Both the position numbers and the translations under genes were made by a program. A DNA stretch of 23,805 bases from the NCBI GenBank assembly GCA_900543505.1, contig UQSB01000033.1:1-23805 (forward strand), in the 5' to 3' direction. Source of the DNA: an uncultured Collinsella sp. (GTDB taxonomy: Bacteria > Actinomycetota > Coriobacteriia > Coriobacteriales > Coriobacteriaceae). The number at the start of each line of letters is the position of its first letter. Position 1 is the first letter of the stretch. Shown here in pieces: positions 1-7,157 of the stretch. The notes under the pieces are model-generated. The model was not told the DNA's origin. It saw only the letters and a program-made list of their open reading frames with translations, and did no database searches.

Positions 1-54
1 AGCACGCGGCTGTTAACCGCGCTGTTGTAGGTTCGAGTCCTACCCGGGGAGCCA
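1..54 (+). tRNA. tRNA-Asn (GUU), 3' part only, cut by window start
   Basis: The first 54 bases are identical to positions 110..163 of the complete tRNA-Asn downstream. They carry the end of the D arm, the anticodon stem-loop with anticodon GTT, the variable loop, the T arm (GTAGG-TTCGAGT-CCTAC), the 3' acceptor strand and an encoded CCA. The 5' acceptor strand and most of the D arm lie outside the window, so this is truncated by the window edge and not by mutation. Confidence 0.93.
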
Positions 55-88
55 GAATTTCTCAGCCCATTTCATAGGGCTTTTAAAT

Positions 89-163
89 TCCTCGGTAGCT
101 CAATGGTAGAGCACGCGGCTGTTAACCGCGCTGTTGTAGGTTCGAGTCCTACCCGGGGAGCCA
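89..163 (+). tRNA. tRNA-Asn (GUU), complete
   Basis: A full cloverleaf can be folded. The acceptor strand TCCTCGG (89..95) pairs with CCGGGGA near the 3' end with one G-T wobble. The D stem is GCTC/GAGC, the anticodon stem CGCGG/CCGCG holds the loop CTGTTAA, and the T arm is GTAGG/CCTAC. The anticodon GTT reads Asn codons AAC and AAU. The discriminator is G and CCA is encoded. It is the second of two tandem identical copies, 34 nt after the first, and is followed at once by a strong terminator. Confidence 0.96.
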
Positions 164-170
164 GGTTTTA

Positions 171-199
171 AAACCCGTCGCTTATGCGGCGGGTTTTTT
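171..199 (+). terminator. Rho-independent terminator after the tRNA-Asn pair
   Basis: An 11-bp stem (171..181 with 186..196, one G-T pair, loop TTAT) is followed by a run of T residues ending at 199. It sits 7 nt after the CCA of the second tRNA-Asn and ends that transcription unit. Nothing else that I can support lies between it and the next gene at 358, apart from that gene's Shine-Dalgarno site. Confidence 0.9.
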
Positions 200-357
200 C
201 ATGCCGCGATCGCCTGTGGCGAACGTTACCGTATCAACATTTCGTGTCGAGGATGTAATCGTGAACCCCGCCGCCTTAACATGGCGCGGTCGTTGTAAAA
301 TGGTGGAATGATTGCTCCCACGACATGGTGCCGCGAGCACCAGAAAAGGAGATTCTT

Positions 358-714
358 GTGTCTGAGACCATTAACGGCAGCCTGAGCGTCTCGAACGACG
401 TTATTGCCGATATTGCCGGTTATGCCGCGATGACGTGCTACGGCGTCGTCGGTATGGCCGAACAGCTCCAGGGCGCCGAGAGCGTGCGCCTGCTTGCCGG
501 CCAGCGCCTCCGCAAGGGCGTGCTTGTTTCCGCCGACGAGAACGGCCTCACGGTCGACCTTCACGTCGTGCTCGAGAACGGCGTCAACATGAAGTCCGTC
601 TGCCACAATCTTTCGAGCTCCGTCGCCTTCACCCTGCAGGAGATCGCCCAGATCGATCCCGCCAGCCTTAAGATCGGCATTCACATCGACGCGCTCAAGA
701 GCCGTCTGAACTAG
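358..714 (+). CDS. Asp23/Gls24 family envelope-stress protein (YloU-like)
   Basis: This is a 118-residue Asp23/Gls24 (DUF322) family protein. The family signature is visible as an N-terminal segment of the type 'DVIADIAGYAAMTCYGVVGM' and a central 'VDLHVVLENGVNMKSVC' strand-helix region. Start choice: GTG at 358 has AAGGAG at 346..351 with 6-nt spacing. An in-frame ATG at 325 has no ribosome-binding site and would add non-family residues. The family is small, cytoplasmic or membrane-associated, and linked to alkaline/envelope stress; the molecular role is not settled. It lies 27 nt before fakA, the same pairing as B. subtilis yloU-yloV, which supports both calls. Confidence 0.88.
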   Translation: MSETINGSLSVSNDVIADIAGYAAMTCYGVVGMAEQLQGAESVRLLAGQRLRKGVLVSADENGLTVDLHVVLENGVNMKSVCHNLSSSVAFTLQEIAQIDPASLKIGIHIDALKSRLN

Positions 715-741
715 CATCCTAATACGGAGATTTCACTACTC

Positions 742-2403
742 ATGATTGCAAAGACCATTCGCACCTGTTTTCCGATCGCTGCGGCTGCCGTTTCCGAAAA
801 GGCCGAGGAGATCAACAAGCTCAACGTCTTCCCCGTACCCGACGGCGACACCGGCACCAACATGTCGCTCACGCTCGCTTCGGTGACTAAGGAGCTTTCC
901 GCCCTTCCCGCCGACGCCGACATGGAGGCCATTGCCGGCGCCATCACCCACGGCTCCCTGATGGGCGCCCGCGGCAACTCCGGCGTCATCACCTCGCAGA
1001 TTCTGCGTGGTGTGGCCGAGGGCCTCGTCTCTGCCGATGAGCCCATTACGTCCGCCAATATCGCCTTCGCCTTCCGTCGTGCCGTCAAGGTCGCCTTCCA
1101 GGCCGTTCGTAAGCCCATCGAGGGCACGATCCTTACGGTGCTGCGTGACGTCTCGACCAAGGCAGACGAATGCGAGAAGAAGAAGTTCTCGGCCGAGGAT
1201 GCGCTCGACGCCATCGTCGTCGAGGCCTACCAGTCCGTCGCCCGCACGCCCGACCTGCTGCCCGTTCTGAAGGAGAACGGCGTGGTCGACTCTGGTGCCT
1301 TTGGCTTTGCCATCTTCCTGGAGAACTTTGTTGCCGCCGCGCTTGGCCGCAGCACCGTGGTCGTGGATTTCTCCGCCACGTTCGATTCCGCTGGCTCTGC
1401 CCGCGACGCGGCCCTCGATCGCGTCGAGATCGAGGCCAACGACGATTGGGAGGGTTCGGAGTTCCGCTACTGCAACGAGTTCCTCTTTAAGGCCGACGCC
1501 CCGTTTGACGAGGACGAGTGCCTTAAGTTCCTGGGCTCCATGGGTGACTGCGAGCTGCTCGTGGGTGCCTACCCCGACTACAAGATCCACGTGCACTCCA
1601 ACACCCCGAACTTGGTGCTTGAGCACATGCTGCAGCTTGGTCAGATCTACGAGGTCTTTATCCACAACATGGAGATGGAGGCCCACGACCGTACCGCTAA
1701 GATCCACGAGGACCAGGAGAAGGCCGCCGAGCCTGCGAAGGCCCTGGGCTTTGTTGCCGTTGCTGCCGGTTCCGGCGAGGCCGACATCCTCAAGTCCCTC
1801 GGCGTCGATGTGATCGTGTCGGGCGGTCAAACCATGAATCCCTCGACCGCCGACCTGCTGGGCGCCGTCGACCAGGTCAACGCGACCTCGGTCATCATCC
1901 TGCCCAACAACGGCAACATCCGCATGGCTGCCGAGGCCGCTGCTTCCGCCTGCACCGACAAGAAGGTCGCCGTCGTTCCCACCAAGACCGTTCCGCAGGC
2001 CTTCTCCGCGCTGTTCGCGGTCCTGCCCGATTCTGAGCTCGAGGACGCCGTTGCCGCCATGGTCGACGCTATCAGCGAGGTCCGCGATGGCGAGGTCACC
2101 CGCGCCGTGCGCGACTCCAGCGCCTCCGACGGCTCGCCGATTCACTCCGGTGACGTCATGGGTATCATTGCCGGTTCCATCGACGTGGTCGGCTCCGATG
2201 TGAAGCAGGTCACGCTCGACTGCATCAACCGCATGCAGGAGGAAGAGGAGGGCGACGCGCTGACGATTTTGGCCGGCGAGGAGCTGTCCGATGAGGCCTT
2301 CCAGGAGATCGTCGACGCCATCGAGGAGGCTCAGCCCGATCTGGAGATCGACGCCCATCGTGGCGAGCAGCCGCTCTATCCCGTGATCTTCTCGATCGAG
2401 TAG
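742..2403 (+). CDS. fakA: Fatty acid kinase FakA (DAK phosphatase family, YloV-like)
   Basis: This 553-residue protein matches FakA/YloV. The N-terminal DhaL (Dak2) kinase domain spans roughly residues 1-200, with the metal/ATP-binding motif PDGDTGTNM at 33-41 and GARGNSG at 75-81. A middle domain and a C-terminal DhaK-like domain follow to the end. In the family, FakA phosphorylates fatty acids presented by a FakB (DegV-type) carrier, giving acyl-phosphate that enters phospholipid synthesis through PlsX/PlsY. No fakB is in the window, but plsX and acpP are downstream in the same block. GGAG at 726-729 precedes ATG 742 at a slightly long spacing. recG follows 9 nt after the stop. The length is normal for the family. 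Confidence 0.92.
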   Translation: MIAKTIRTCFPIAAAAVSEKAEEINKLNVFPVPDGDTGTNMSLTLASVTKELSALPADADMEAIAGAITHGSLMGARGNSGVITSQILRGVAEGLVSADEPITSANIAFAFRRAVKVAFQAVRKPIEGTILTVLRDVSTKADECEKKKFSAEDALDAIVVEAYQSVARTPDLLPVLKENGVVDSGAFGFAIFLENFVAAALGRSTVVVDFSATFDSAGSARDAALDRVEIEANDDWEGSEFRYCNEFLFKADAPFDEDECLKFLGSMGDCELLVGAYPDYKIHVHSNTPNLVLEHMLQLGQIYEVFIHNMEMEAHDRTAKIHEDQEKAAEPAKALGFVAVAAGSGEADILKSLGVDVIVSGGQTMNPSTADLLGAVDQVNATSVIILPNNGNIRMAAEAAASACTDKKVAVVPTKTVPQAFSALFAVLPDSELEDAVAAMVDAISEVRDGEVTRAVRDSSASDGSPIHSGDVMGIIAGSIDVVGSDVKQVTLDCINRMQEEEEGDALTILAGEELSDEAFQEIVDAIEEAQPDLEIDAHRGEQPLYPVIFSIE

Positions 2404-2412
2404 GCTCTGCCT

Positions 2413-4590
2413 ATGTCCGAGCTGTGCTCCGTGCCGCGCGTCTCGGAGCGTTTTGCCCAGAGCAATGCGCTCGATGAGGATATCGCGCGACTCAAATATG
2501 TTTCGGGTAAACGTGAGGAGGCCCTTCGCCGTCTGGGAATTTGGACGGTGGGGGACCTCCTTCTCCATATTCCTCATCGCTACCTGGACTTCACTCGCTC
2601 GTGGTCCATCGAGATGGCGCCCATCGGTACCGTGTGTACCATCATCGCCACGGTCGATCGTATTGTCCAAAAGCGGCCCCGTCCGCGTATGCAGGTGACT
2701 GAGGTCTCGCTCGTGGACGAGACGGGCGTGCTGCAGGTTGCCTTTTTCCGTCAGCCTTGGATTGCCCAACAGCTTAAGCAGGGCGACCGCCTGGCCGTGA
2801 TGGGCAAGGTCGAGTTTGCCTACGGTTTTAAGCAGATGGCCTCGCCCCACTTTGAAAAGCTCGAGGACGGGCGTGCCGCGGGTACCATTTTGCCGGTCCA
2901 CTACGTGAGTGACGGCGTGAGTCAGGCATGGATGCGCCGTATCGTGAGCGGTGCGCTCGAAGTGGCTGCCAATCCGTTCGATCCCATTCCCGCGCCGCTG
3001 CGCGCAAAGCGGAAGCTCATGAGCAATGCCCGTGCGCTGCGCTCGATCCACTTTCCCTCGAGCATGGCCGAGCGCGACATCGCACGCCGGCGTCTTGCGT
3101 ACGAGGAGTGTCTCTGCTTGCAGCTCGCACTGCGTCTGCGCAACGATGGCGGTATGGTCGACGTGGTGCCTTATGCGCATGCCGCGGGCGGGCACCTGGC
3201 GGCGCTCAAGGAGGCCCTGCCGTTTTCGCTGAGCGACGAGCAGGAGGCCGCGTTCCAAGACATCCTGCACGACATGTGCGATGGCGGTCGCGTGATGAAC
3301 CGCCTACTGCTGGGCGACGTCGGTACCGGCAAGACGGCCGTCGCCGCTTGCGCGCTGGCCGTCGCGGCCGATTCGGGTACTCAGTCCTGCGTTATGGCGC
3401 CTACGGGCGTGCTGGCGCGCCAATATGCCGATAAGACCGGCCCTTTGCTCTCGCAGGCTGGCATGTCCTGGGCGCTCCTGACGGGTGCCACGCCGGTGGC
3501 CGAGCGCGAGCAGATCCATGCGCAGCTGGAATCGGGCGAGCTCGACGTGCTCTTTGGTACCCATGTGGTCCTTTCGGATGACGTGGCGTTTAAGCATCTG
3601 TCGCTTGTCGTCATCGACGAGCAGCACCGCTTTGGTGTGGGCCAGCGCAATGCCCTGCGTGCCAAGGGCCCGGGCGCCGACCTGCTCGTTATGACGGCCA
3701 CGCCGATCCCGCGCACGTTGGCGCTCTCGGTCTATGGCGACCTGGATACGAGCATCATCCGCCATCGTCCCGTTCCGGGCGCCGGCGTGACGACGCGCGT
3801 CCTCACCGAGTCGAGTCGCGACCTGGCCTATGGCGCCATTCGCGAGGCGCACGAAAAGGGGCAGCAAGCCTACGTGATCTGTCCGCTCGTGGAGCCGAGC
3901 GATTCGGCCGATGAGCTCGAAGACGTGCCCGGCATCGCTCGCGACGACGAAGGCCGCGTGTCCGTGCCTGTGCCGTTGCACGACACGGCGACCGAGCTCG
4001 ATCGCCTTCGTCTGGCGTTACCGGGGCTTACCATCGAGCGTCTTCATGGCCGCATGCCGGCGGGGGAGAAGGACCGCGTGATCGATGCCTTTAAGCGCGG
4101 CGAGATCGATGTGCTCGTCTCGACCACGGTGGTCGAGGTGGGCGTCGACGTGCCCAACGCCACCGTTATGGTTATCGAGAACGGCGAGCGCTTTGGTTTG
4201 GCGGCCTTGCACCAGCTGCGCGGGCGCGTAGGCCGCGGCAGCGTGTCGGGTACGTGCCTGGTCATGACTCACTCCAAGGGCAACGGCGGCGCGTCGGCGG
4301 CACAGGAACGCCTCCAGTCGCTCGAGAAGACCTCGGACGGCTTTACGCTCGCCCAGATGGACTTGCGTCTGCGCCACGAGGGTGAAATCCTGGGTTACCG
4401 CCAGCATGGCGGCGTGACCTTGCGCTTCGTTGACCTCGATGCCGACGAGGAATTGATCGAGTGGGCCCATTTGGACGCGGTCGAGCTCTTGCGGTATGCT
4501 TGCAACCTTGACTCCGTGGCGACGCGCCCCTTGCGCGATGCGGTCGCCATGCGGTATCGACACATCTTTAAGGAGGTCAGCGGAGGATGA
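2413..4590 (+). CDS. recG: ATP-dependent DNA helicase RecG
   Basis: A 725-residue RecG that remodels and reverses stalled replication forks. The N-terminal part has a helix-hairpin-like region (LRRLGIWTVGDLLLHIPHRY) and an OB-fold wedge to about residue 165. Two RecA-like helicase domains follow: Walker A GDVGTGKT at 301-308, DEQH box at 402-405 and motif VI QLRGRVGRG at 601-609. The start has no clear Shine-Dalgarno sequence and lies 9 nt after fakA, so translation is probably coupled; GTG at 2431 is an alternative start. The stop overlaps the rsmD start by 4 nt (ATGA). In B. subtilis recG also follows yloV, separated there by the sda genes. Confidence 0.96.
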   Translation: MSELCSVPRVSERFAQSNALDEDIARLKYVSGKREEALRRLGIWTVGDLLLHIPHRYLDFTRSWSIEMAPIGTVCTIIATVDRIVQKRPRPRMQVTEVSLVDETGVLQVAFFRQPWIAQQLKQGDRLAVMGKVEFAYGFKQMASPHFEKLEDGRAAGTILPVHYVSDGVSQAWMRRIVSGALEVAANPFDPIPAPLRAKRKLMSNARALRSIHFPSSMAERDIARRRLAYEECLCLQLALRLRNDGGMVDVVPYAHAAGGHLAALKEALPFSLSDEQEAAFQDILHDMCDGGRVMNRLLLGDVGTGKTAVAACALAVAADSGTQSCVMAPTGVLARQYADKTGPLLSQAGMSWALLTGATPVAEREQIHAQLESGELDVLFGTHVVLSDDVAFKHLSLVVIDEQHRFGVGQRNALRAKGPGADLLVMTATPIPRTLALSVYGDLDTSIIRHRPVPGAGVTTRVLTESSRDLAYGAIREAHEKGQQAYVICPLVEPSDSADELEDVPGIARDDEGRVSVPVPLHDTATELDRLRLALPGLTIERLHGRMPAGEKDRVIDAFKRGEIDVLVSTTVVEVGVDVPNATVMVIENGERFGLAALHQLRGRVGRGSVSGTCLVMTHSKGNGGASAAQERLQSLEKTSDGFTLAQMDLRLRHEGEILGYRQHGGVTLRFVDLDADEELIEWAHLDAVELLRYACNLDSVATRPLRDAVAMRYRHIFKEVSGG

Positions 4591-5216
4591 GAATCATCGG
4601 CGGCGAATGGCGCGGTCGTAAGATCGAGGAGCCCCGTGGTCGCGATGTCACCCGCCCCACGACCGATCGCGTGCGCGAGGCGTGCGCATCTATGGTCATG
4701 TCGGCATTCGACTTCGATCTGGACGAGGTCCGCGTGCTGGATGCCTTTGGCGGCTCCGGTGCCTTGGGCATTGAGATGCTCTCGCGTGGTGCCCGCTCGC
4801 TCACCACGTTCGAGATCGATCGCAACGCTGCTCGTCTGATTACCAAGAATATCGAGTCGCTGTGCCGCGACCGTGCGCGTTGGCGTGTGGTGGGCGGCGA
4901 CGTGCTGGCAAGCGCTTCGCGCGGCCGCGTGCCGGGCGGTCCCTTTGACCTGGTCCTGCTCGACCCGCCCTATGCTTATGGCGCCGAGCCGGTCGAGGAG
5001 CTGCTGCAGAACTTGACCCAGCAGGACTTGCTGGCGCAGGGTGCCTATGCGCTGTTCGAGCACGCTGCCGCCGATGCGGGTGCGCATCCGGCAGGTTTTG
5101 AGACCGTGCGCGAGAAGCGCTACGGAATAACCTCGGTCGACCTGCTTCGTTGGGTTGGTAACGGCGAGGATGATGGCAACGATAGCGACGCACCCACGGA
5201 GGATGCCCATGAGTGA
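4587..5216 (+). CDS. rsmD: 16S rRNA (guanine(966)-N2)-methyltransferase RsmD
   Basis: This 209-residue protein is an RsmD-family SAM-dependent methyltransferase, which modifies G966 of 16S rRNA (E. coli numbering) during 30S assembly. The family N-terminus is visible (RIIGGEWRGRKI and TRPTTDRVREA). The SAM-binding motif I is DAFGGSGALG at 52-61 and the catalytic DPPY motif is at 126-129. The C-terminus carries an acidic tail of about 20 residues beyond the fold. It overlaps recG by 4 nt and coaD by 8 nt. The rsmD-coaD pair is conserved in many bacteria, including B. subtilis ylbH-ylbI. Confidence 0.94.
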   Translation: MRIIGGEWRGRKIEEPRGRDVTRPTTDRVREACASMVMSAFDFDLDEVRVLDAFGGSGALGIEMLSRGARSLTTFEIDRNAARLITKNIESLCRDRARWRVVGGDVLASASRGRVPGGPFDLVLLDPPYAYGAEPVEELLQNLTQQDLLAQGAYALFEHAAADAGAHPAGFETVREKRYGITSVDLLRWVGNGEDDGNDSDAPTEDAHE

Positions 5217-5706
5217 CACCATTAACCGCGTAATCGTCCCGGGCACCTTCGATCCCATCACGTTTGGCCACATCGACGTGATTCGCCGCGCCCGCCGCAT
5301 TTTTCCCAGCGTGATCGTGGCCGTTGCCGAGTCGCAGGGAAAAAACGGCGTGGGCACCACGTTTATGCTCGACGAGCGCGTGGCGCTGGCCCGTGAGGCG
5401 CTCGGTGATATTGACGGCGTTGAGGTGCTACCCTTCACCGGCCTCTTGGTCGATTTTGCCCGCGAACAGGGAGCAGGAGCCGTGGTCAAGGGTCTGCGTG
5501 CCATGACCGACTTTGAGTACGAGTTGCAGCAGGCCGACCTCAACTACCGCCTGGATAACGAGCTGGAGTCCATCTTTGTCATGAGCGCGCCGCAGTACGG
5601 CTATATCTCGAGCTCGGTGGTTCGCCAGATTGCCTCGCTCGGTAGCGACGTCTCTAATTTTGTTCCGCCCAATGTGGTCAAGGCGCTCAAACATCGCTTT
5701 TCGTGA
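5209..5706 (+). CDS. coaD: Pantetheine-phosphate adenylyltransferase
   Basis: A 165-residue CoaD, which adenylates 4'-phosphopantetheine to dephospho-CoA, the penultimate step of CoA synthesis. The nucleotidyltransferase motif TFGH is at 18-21 inside PGTFDPITFGH. The substrate-binding stretch VVKGLRAMTDFEYE and the ISSSVVR motif at 133-139 are also present. Start choice: ATG 5209 has GGAGG at 5198-5202 with 6-nt spacing, whereas ATG 5203 is directly adjacent to that site and longer forms have non-family N-termini. The start overlaps the rsmD stop by 8 nt. Length is typical. The product supplies CoA and, through it, the phosphopantetheine arm of AcpP encoded downstream. Confidence 0.96.
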   Translation: MSDTINRVIVPGTFDPITFGHIDVIRRARRIFPSVIVAVAESQGKNGVGTTFMLDERVALAREALGDIDGVEVLPFTGLLVDFAREQGAGAVVKGLRAMTDFEYELQQADLNYRLDNELESIFVMSAPQYGYISSSVVRQIASLGSDVSNFVPPNVVKALKHRFS

Positions 5707-5730
5707 CGTTTTTTAATGCCTGGTGGCATG

Positions 5731-5739
5731 TGGTAAACT
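5731..5739 (+). promoter_or_regulatory. Candidate extended -10 promoter for the sepIVA-like/yceD pair
   Basis: TGGTAAACT is an extended -10 element (TGn followed by TAAACT at 5734-5739). The -35 region is only T-rich (TTTTAA at 5711-5716, 17-bp spacing) and poor. The predicted transcript would start near 5746 and give a leader of about 29 nt before ATG 5775. The same TGGTA form recurs upstream of other genes here. Confidence 0.42.
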
Positions 5740-5774
5740 AACTCGATGATATGTTACCTATGAAAGGAGACCGG

Positions 5775-6272
5775 ATGCCGGGCGAGAATTTTCCTGGCGA
5801 CAGGATCGTGAGTCTTGTCGACGAGCTCGAGGGGCTCATCGAAGAGGCTAAGACGCCGTTCGGCAAGAACGCCCAGATGAAGGTTATCGACGCCGACGTC
5901 TTCTTTAACATCCTCGACGAGATCCGCATGAGCTATCCCGAGGAATGGCAGAAGTCCCGCCGTATCCTCAAGGAGCGCGAGGAGCTTATGGCTTCCGCTG
6001 CCGCTCAGGCTGATTCCATCATCGCCGATGCTCAGCAGCAGGCCCTCACCATTGCCGGTGAGCAGGAGATTGTCCGCTTAGCTCAGCAGCAGGCCGACGA
6101 CATTCGCGATCGTGCCCAGCAGTATGAGCGCGAGACGCGCTATGCCGCCGAGGATTACGCCGAGCAGGTCTTTACGCACCTCGAGGAGAACCTCAAGAGC
6201 CTGACCGGCACGGTGACCCGTTGCCGTCAGCAGCTCAACGAGGGTGCCGCCCAGCAGAATGGTCAGTGGTAA
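5775..6272 (+). CDS. SepIVA/DivIVA-like coiled-coil protein
   Basis: A 165-residue, charged, largely helical protein with no membrane segment. Residues 9-58 form a short N-terminal region (RIVSLVDELEGLIEEAKTPF ... ILDEIRMSYPEEW). From about 60 to 155 there is a long coiled coil rich in Gln, Ala and Glu. Start: ATG 5775 has AAAGGAG at 5763-5769; ATG 5751 has no site. Its position directly before DUF177 matches the mycobacterial sepIVA (Rv2927c)-Rv2926c pair, whose SepIVA is a DivIVA-domain septation and cell-elongation factor. The identification rests on this context plus the coiled-coil form. Automatic annotation may call such proteins 'ATPase', but I see no Walker motif. It overlaps the next gene by 1 nt. 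Confidence 0.7.
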   Translation: MPGENFPGDRIVSLVDELEGLIEEAKTPFGKNAQMKVIDADVFFNILDEIRMSYPEEWQKSRRILKEREELMASAAAQADSIIADAQQQALTIAGEQEIVRLAQQQADDIRDRAQQYERETRYAAEDYAEQVFTHLEENLKSLTGTVTRCRQQLNEGAAQQNGQW

Positions 6273-6826
6273 TGGCTGAGTTCCCGAGCGTTACCGTCGA
6301 TCTTTCCGAGCAGCTCGAGTTTCCCGGAGACTCGTACCCGCTGACCGGTAAGGTCGATGTTGCCACCTATACGGTGGGCGAGAAGGAGTACCAGCTGCAG
6401 AACGGCATTGACTACGATGTGGTCTTTACCAATGCCGGCACCGGTGTTCTGCTTACGGGCATGGTCCGCGCGCATGCAACCGGTGAGTGCGACCGTTGCC
6501 TGGAGCCCGCTTCGTTTGATATTGCCGGTGAGATCGAGGAATTCTATCTCTTTAACGAGCCCGAGGACCCCGAGGCCTACGAAGATGGCTACGAGCTGCT
6601 GGGCGAGGATCGCATCGTCGATCTGGGTGAGCCCATCAACGACGCGGTCGTCATGGATACGCCGTTCGTTGTCCTGTGCAAGCCAGATTGTCGCGGCCTA
6701 TGCCCCACTTGCGGCATCAATCTCAACGTCGAGCAATGCGATTGCGCCGCTCAGGCAGAGGCCGAATGGGCCGCTGCCACGGAAAATCCATTTGCAGCAT
6801 TGAAGAATCTCAAGCTTGACGAGTAA
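6272..6826 (+). CDS. yceD: DUF177 / YceD family protein, 23S rRNA accumulation factor
   Basis: A 184-residue YceD/DUF177 protein. The family hallmark is a Cys pair in GECDRCLEPA (C73, C76) and a C-terminal cluster C136, C140, C144, C147, C156, C158 that probably binds zinc. In bacteria and plastids the family is required for normal 23S rRNA accumulation and its gene almost always precedes rpmF, as here. Start: ATG 6272 overlaps the preceding TAA by 1 nt (TAATG), giving translational coupling; the longer frame from 6221 has no ribosome-binding site and lies inside the upstream gene. The C-terminus ends in the conserved-looking NPFAALKNLKL. Confidence 0.9.
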   Translation: MAEFPSVTVDLSEQLEFPGDSYPLTGKVDVATYTVGEKEYQLQNGIDYDVVFTNAGTGVLLTGMVRAHATGECDRCLEPASFDIAGEIEEFYLFNEPEDPEAYEDGYELLGEDRIVDLGEPINDAVVMDTPFVVLCKPDCRGLCPTCGINLNVEQCDCAAQAEAEWAAATENPFAALKNLKLDE

Positions 6827-6831
6827 AACTG

Positions 6832-6840
6832 TGGTAGTAT
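6832..6840 (+). promoter_or_regulatory. Candidate extended -10 promoter for rpmF
   Basis: TGGTAGTAT is an extended -10 (TGn plus TAGTAT at 6835-6840), just after the yceD stop. A TTGACG at 6816-6821 is only 13 bp away, too close for a standard -35. It would give rpmF an approximately 45-nt leader and let it be expressed above the level of yceD. Confidence 0.35.
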
Positions 6841-6890
6841 CGCTACTTGCGCGTAATCGCCACACTGGATAGTTCATAAGGAAGGTCACT

Positions 6891-7070
6891 ATGCCCGTAC
6901 CTAAACAAAAGCAGGGTCGTATCCGCACTCACACCCGCCGTTCCGCCAACATGAAGATCTCGGCTGCGGCTCAGTCCACGTGCCCCCGTTGCGGTGCTGT
7001 CAAGCTCCCGCACCACGTGTGCCCCAGCTGCGGTTTCTACAAGGACCGCGAGGTTATCGTTACCGAGTAA
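6891..7070 (+). CDS. rpmF: 50S ribosomal protein L32 (bL32)
   Basis: A 59-residue L32 starting MPVPKQKQGRIRTHTRRS, the standard bL32 opening. It is of the zinc-binding (C+) type: Cys at 31, 34, 44 and 47 (CPRC ... CPSC) form a zinc ribbon. AAGGAAGG at 6878-6885 lies 5 nt before ATG 6891, a strong site fitting a ribosomal protein. It follows yceD as in most bacteria and precedes plsX, an old linkage (rpmF-plsX) also seen in E. coli. The C+ form suggests that a zinc-free paralogue could exist elsewhere in the genome, which the window cannot show. Confidence 0.97.
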   Translation: MPVPKQKQGRIRTHTRRSANMKISAAAQSTCPRCGAVKLPHHVCPSCGFYKDREVIVTE

Positions 7071-7093
7071 CTGTATACTCTGGATGCGATGCC

Positions 7094-7107
7094 GTTCCAA
7101 CTGGAAC
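7094..7107 (+). promoter_or_regulatory. Dyad element (candidate operator) in the rpmF-plsX gap
   Basis: GTTCCA-AC-TGGAAC is a perfect 6-bp inverted repeat around a 2-nt centre. The centre is too small for a good RNA hairpin, so a protein-binding operator is more likely. It lies between a TATACT hexamer (7074-7079, possible -10) and the terminator at 7111. Function is unproven. Confidence 0.35.
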
Positions 7108-7110
7108 CAC

Positions 7111-7140
7111 AATGGCCGGCTCAATGAGTCGGCCATTTTT
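7111..7140 (+). terminator. Terminator or attenuator between rpmF and plsX
   Basis: AATGGCCG at 7111-7118 pairs with CGGCCATT at 7130-7137, an 8-bp stem whose loop can close further with CTC/GAG, followed by TTTTT ending at 7140. It may simply end the rpmF transcript. Because it stands only 17 nt before the plsX start and no strong promoter follows it, it could also attenuate read-through into plsX. Confidence 0.75.
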
Positions 7141-7157
7141 GTATAAGGAGCATGTAT

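Noticed and set aside
55..88. Short hairpin (AGCCC/GGGCT plus TTTT) between the two tRNA-Asn copies as a terminator
   Set aside because: Only 5 bp with a large loop. It is more likely a processing spacer in a two-tRNA transcript.
276..301. TTAACA and TAAAAT as a promoter for the Gls24 gene
   Set aside because: The hexamers are good, but the spacer is only 14 bp and no TGn extension precedes the -10, so I could not support it as a promoter.
736..3270. An open frame of 844 codons on the minus strand opposite fakA and recG
   Set aside because: It mirrors the codon structure of the plus-strand genes in GC-rich DNA. Its translation is rich in His, Leu, Gly and Asp with no family features, and both plus-strand genes are clear.
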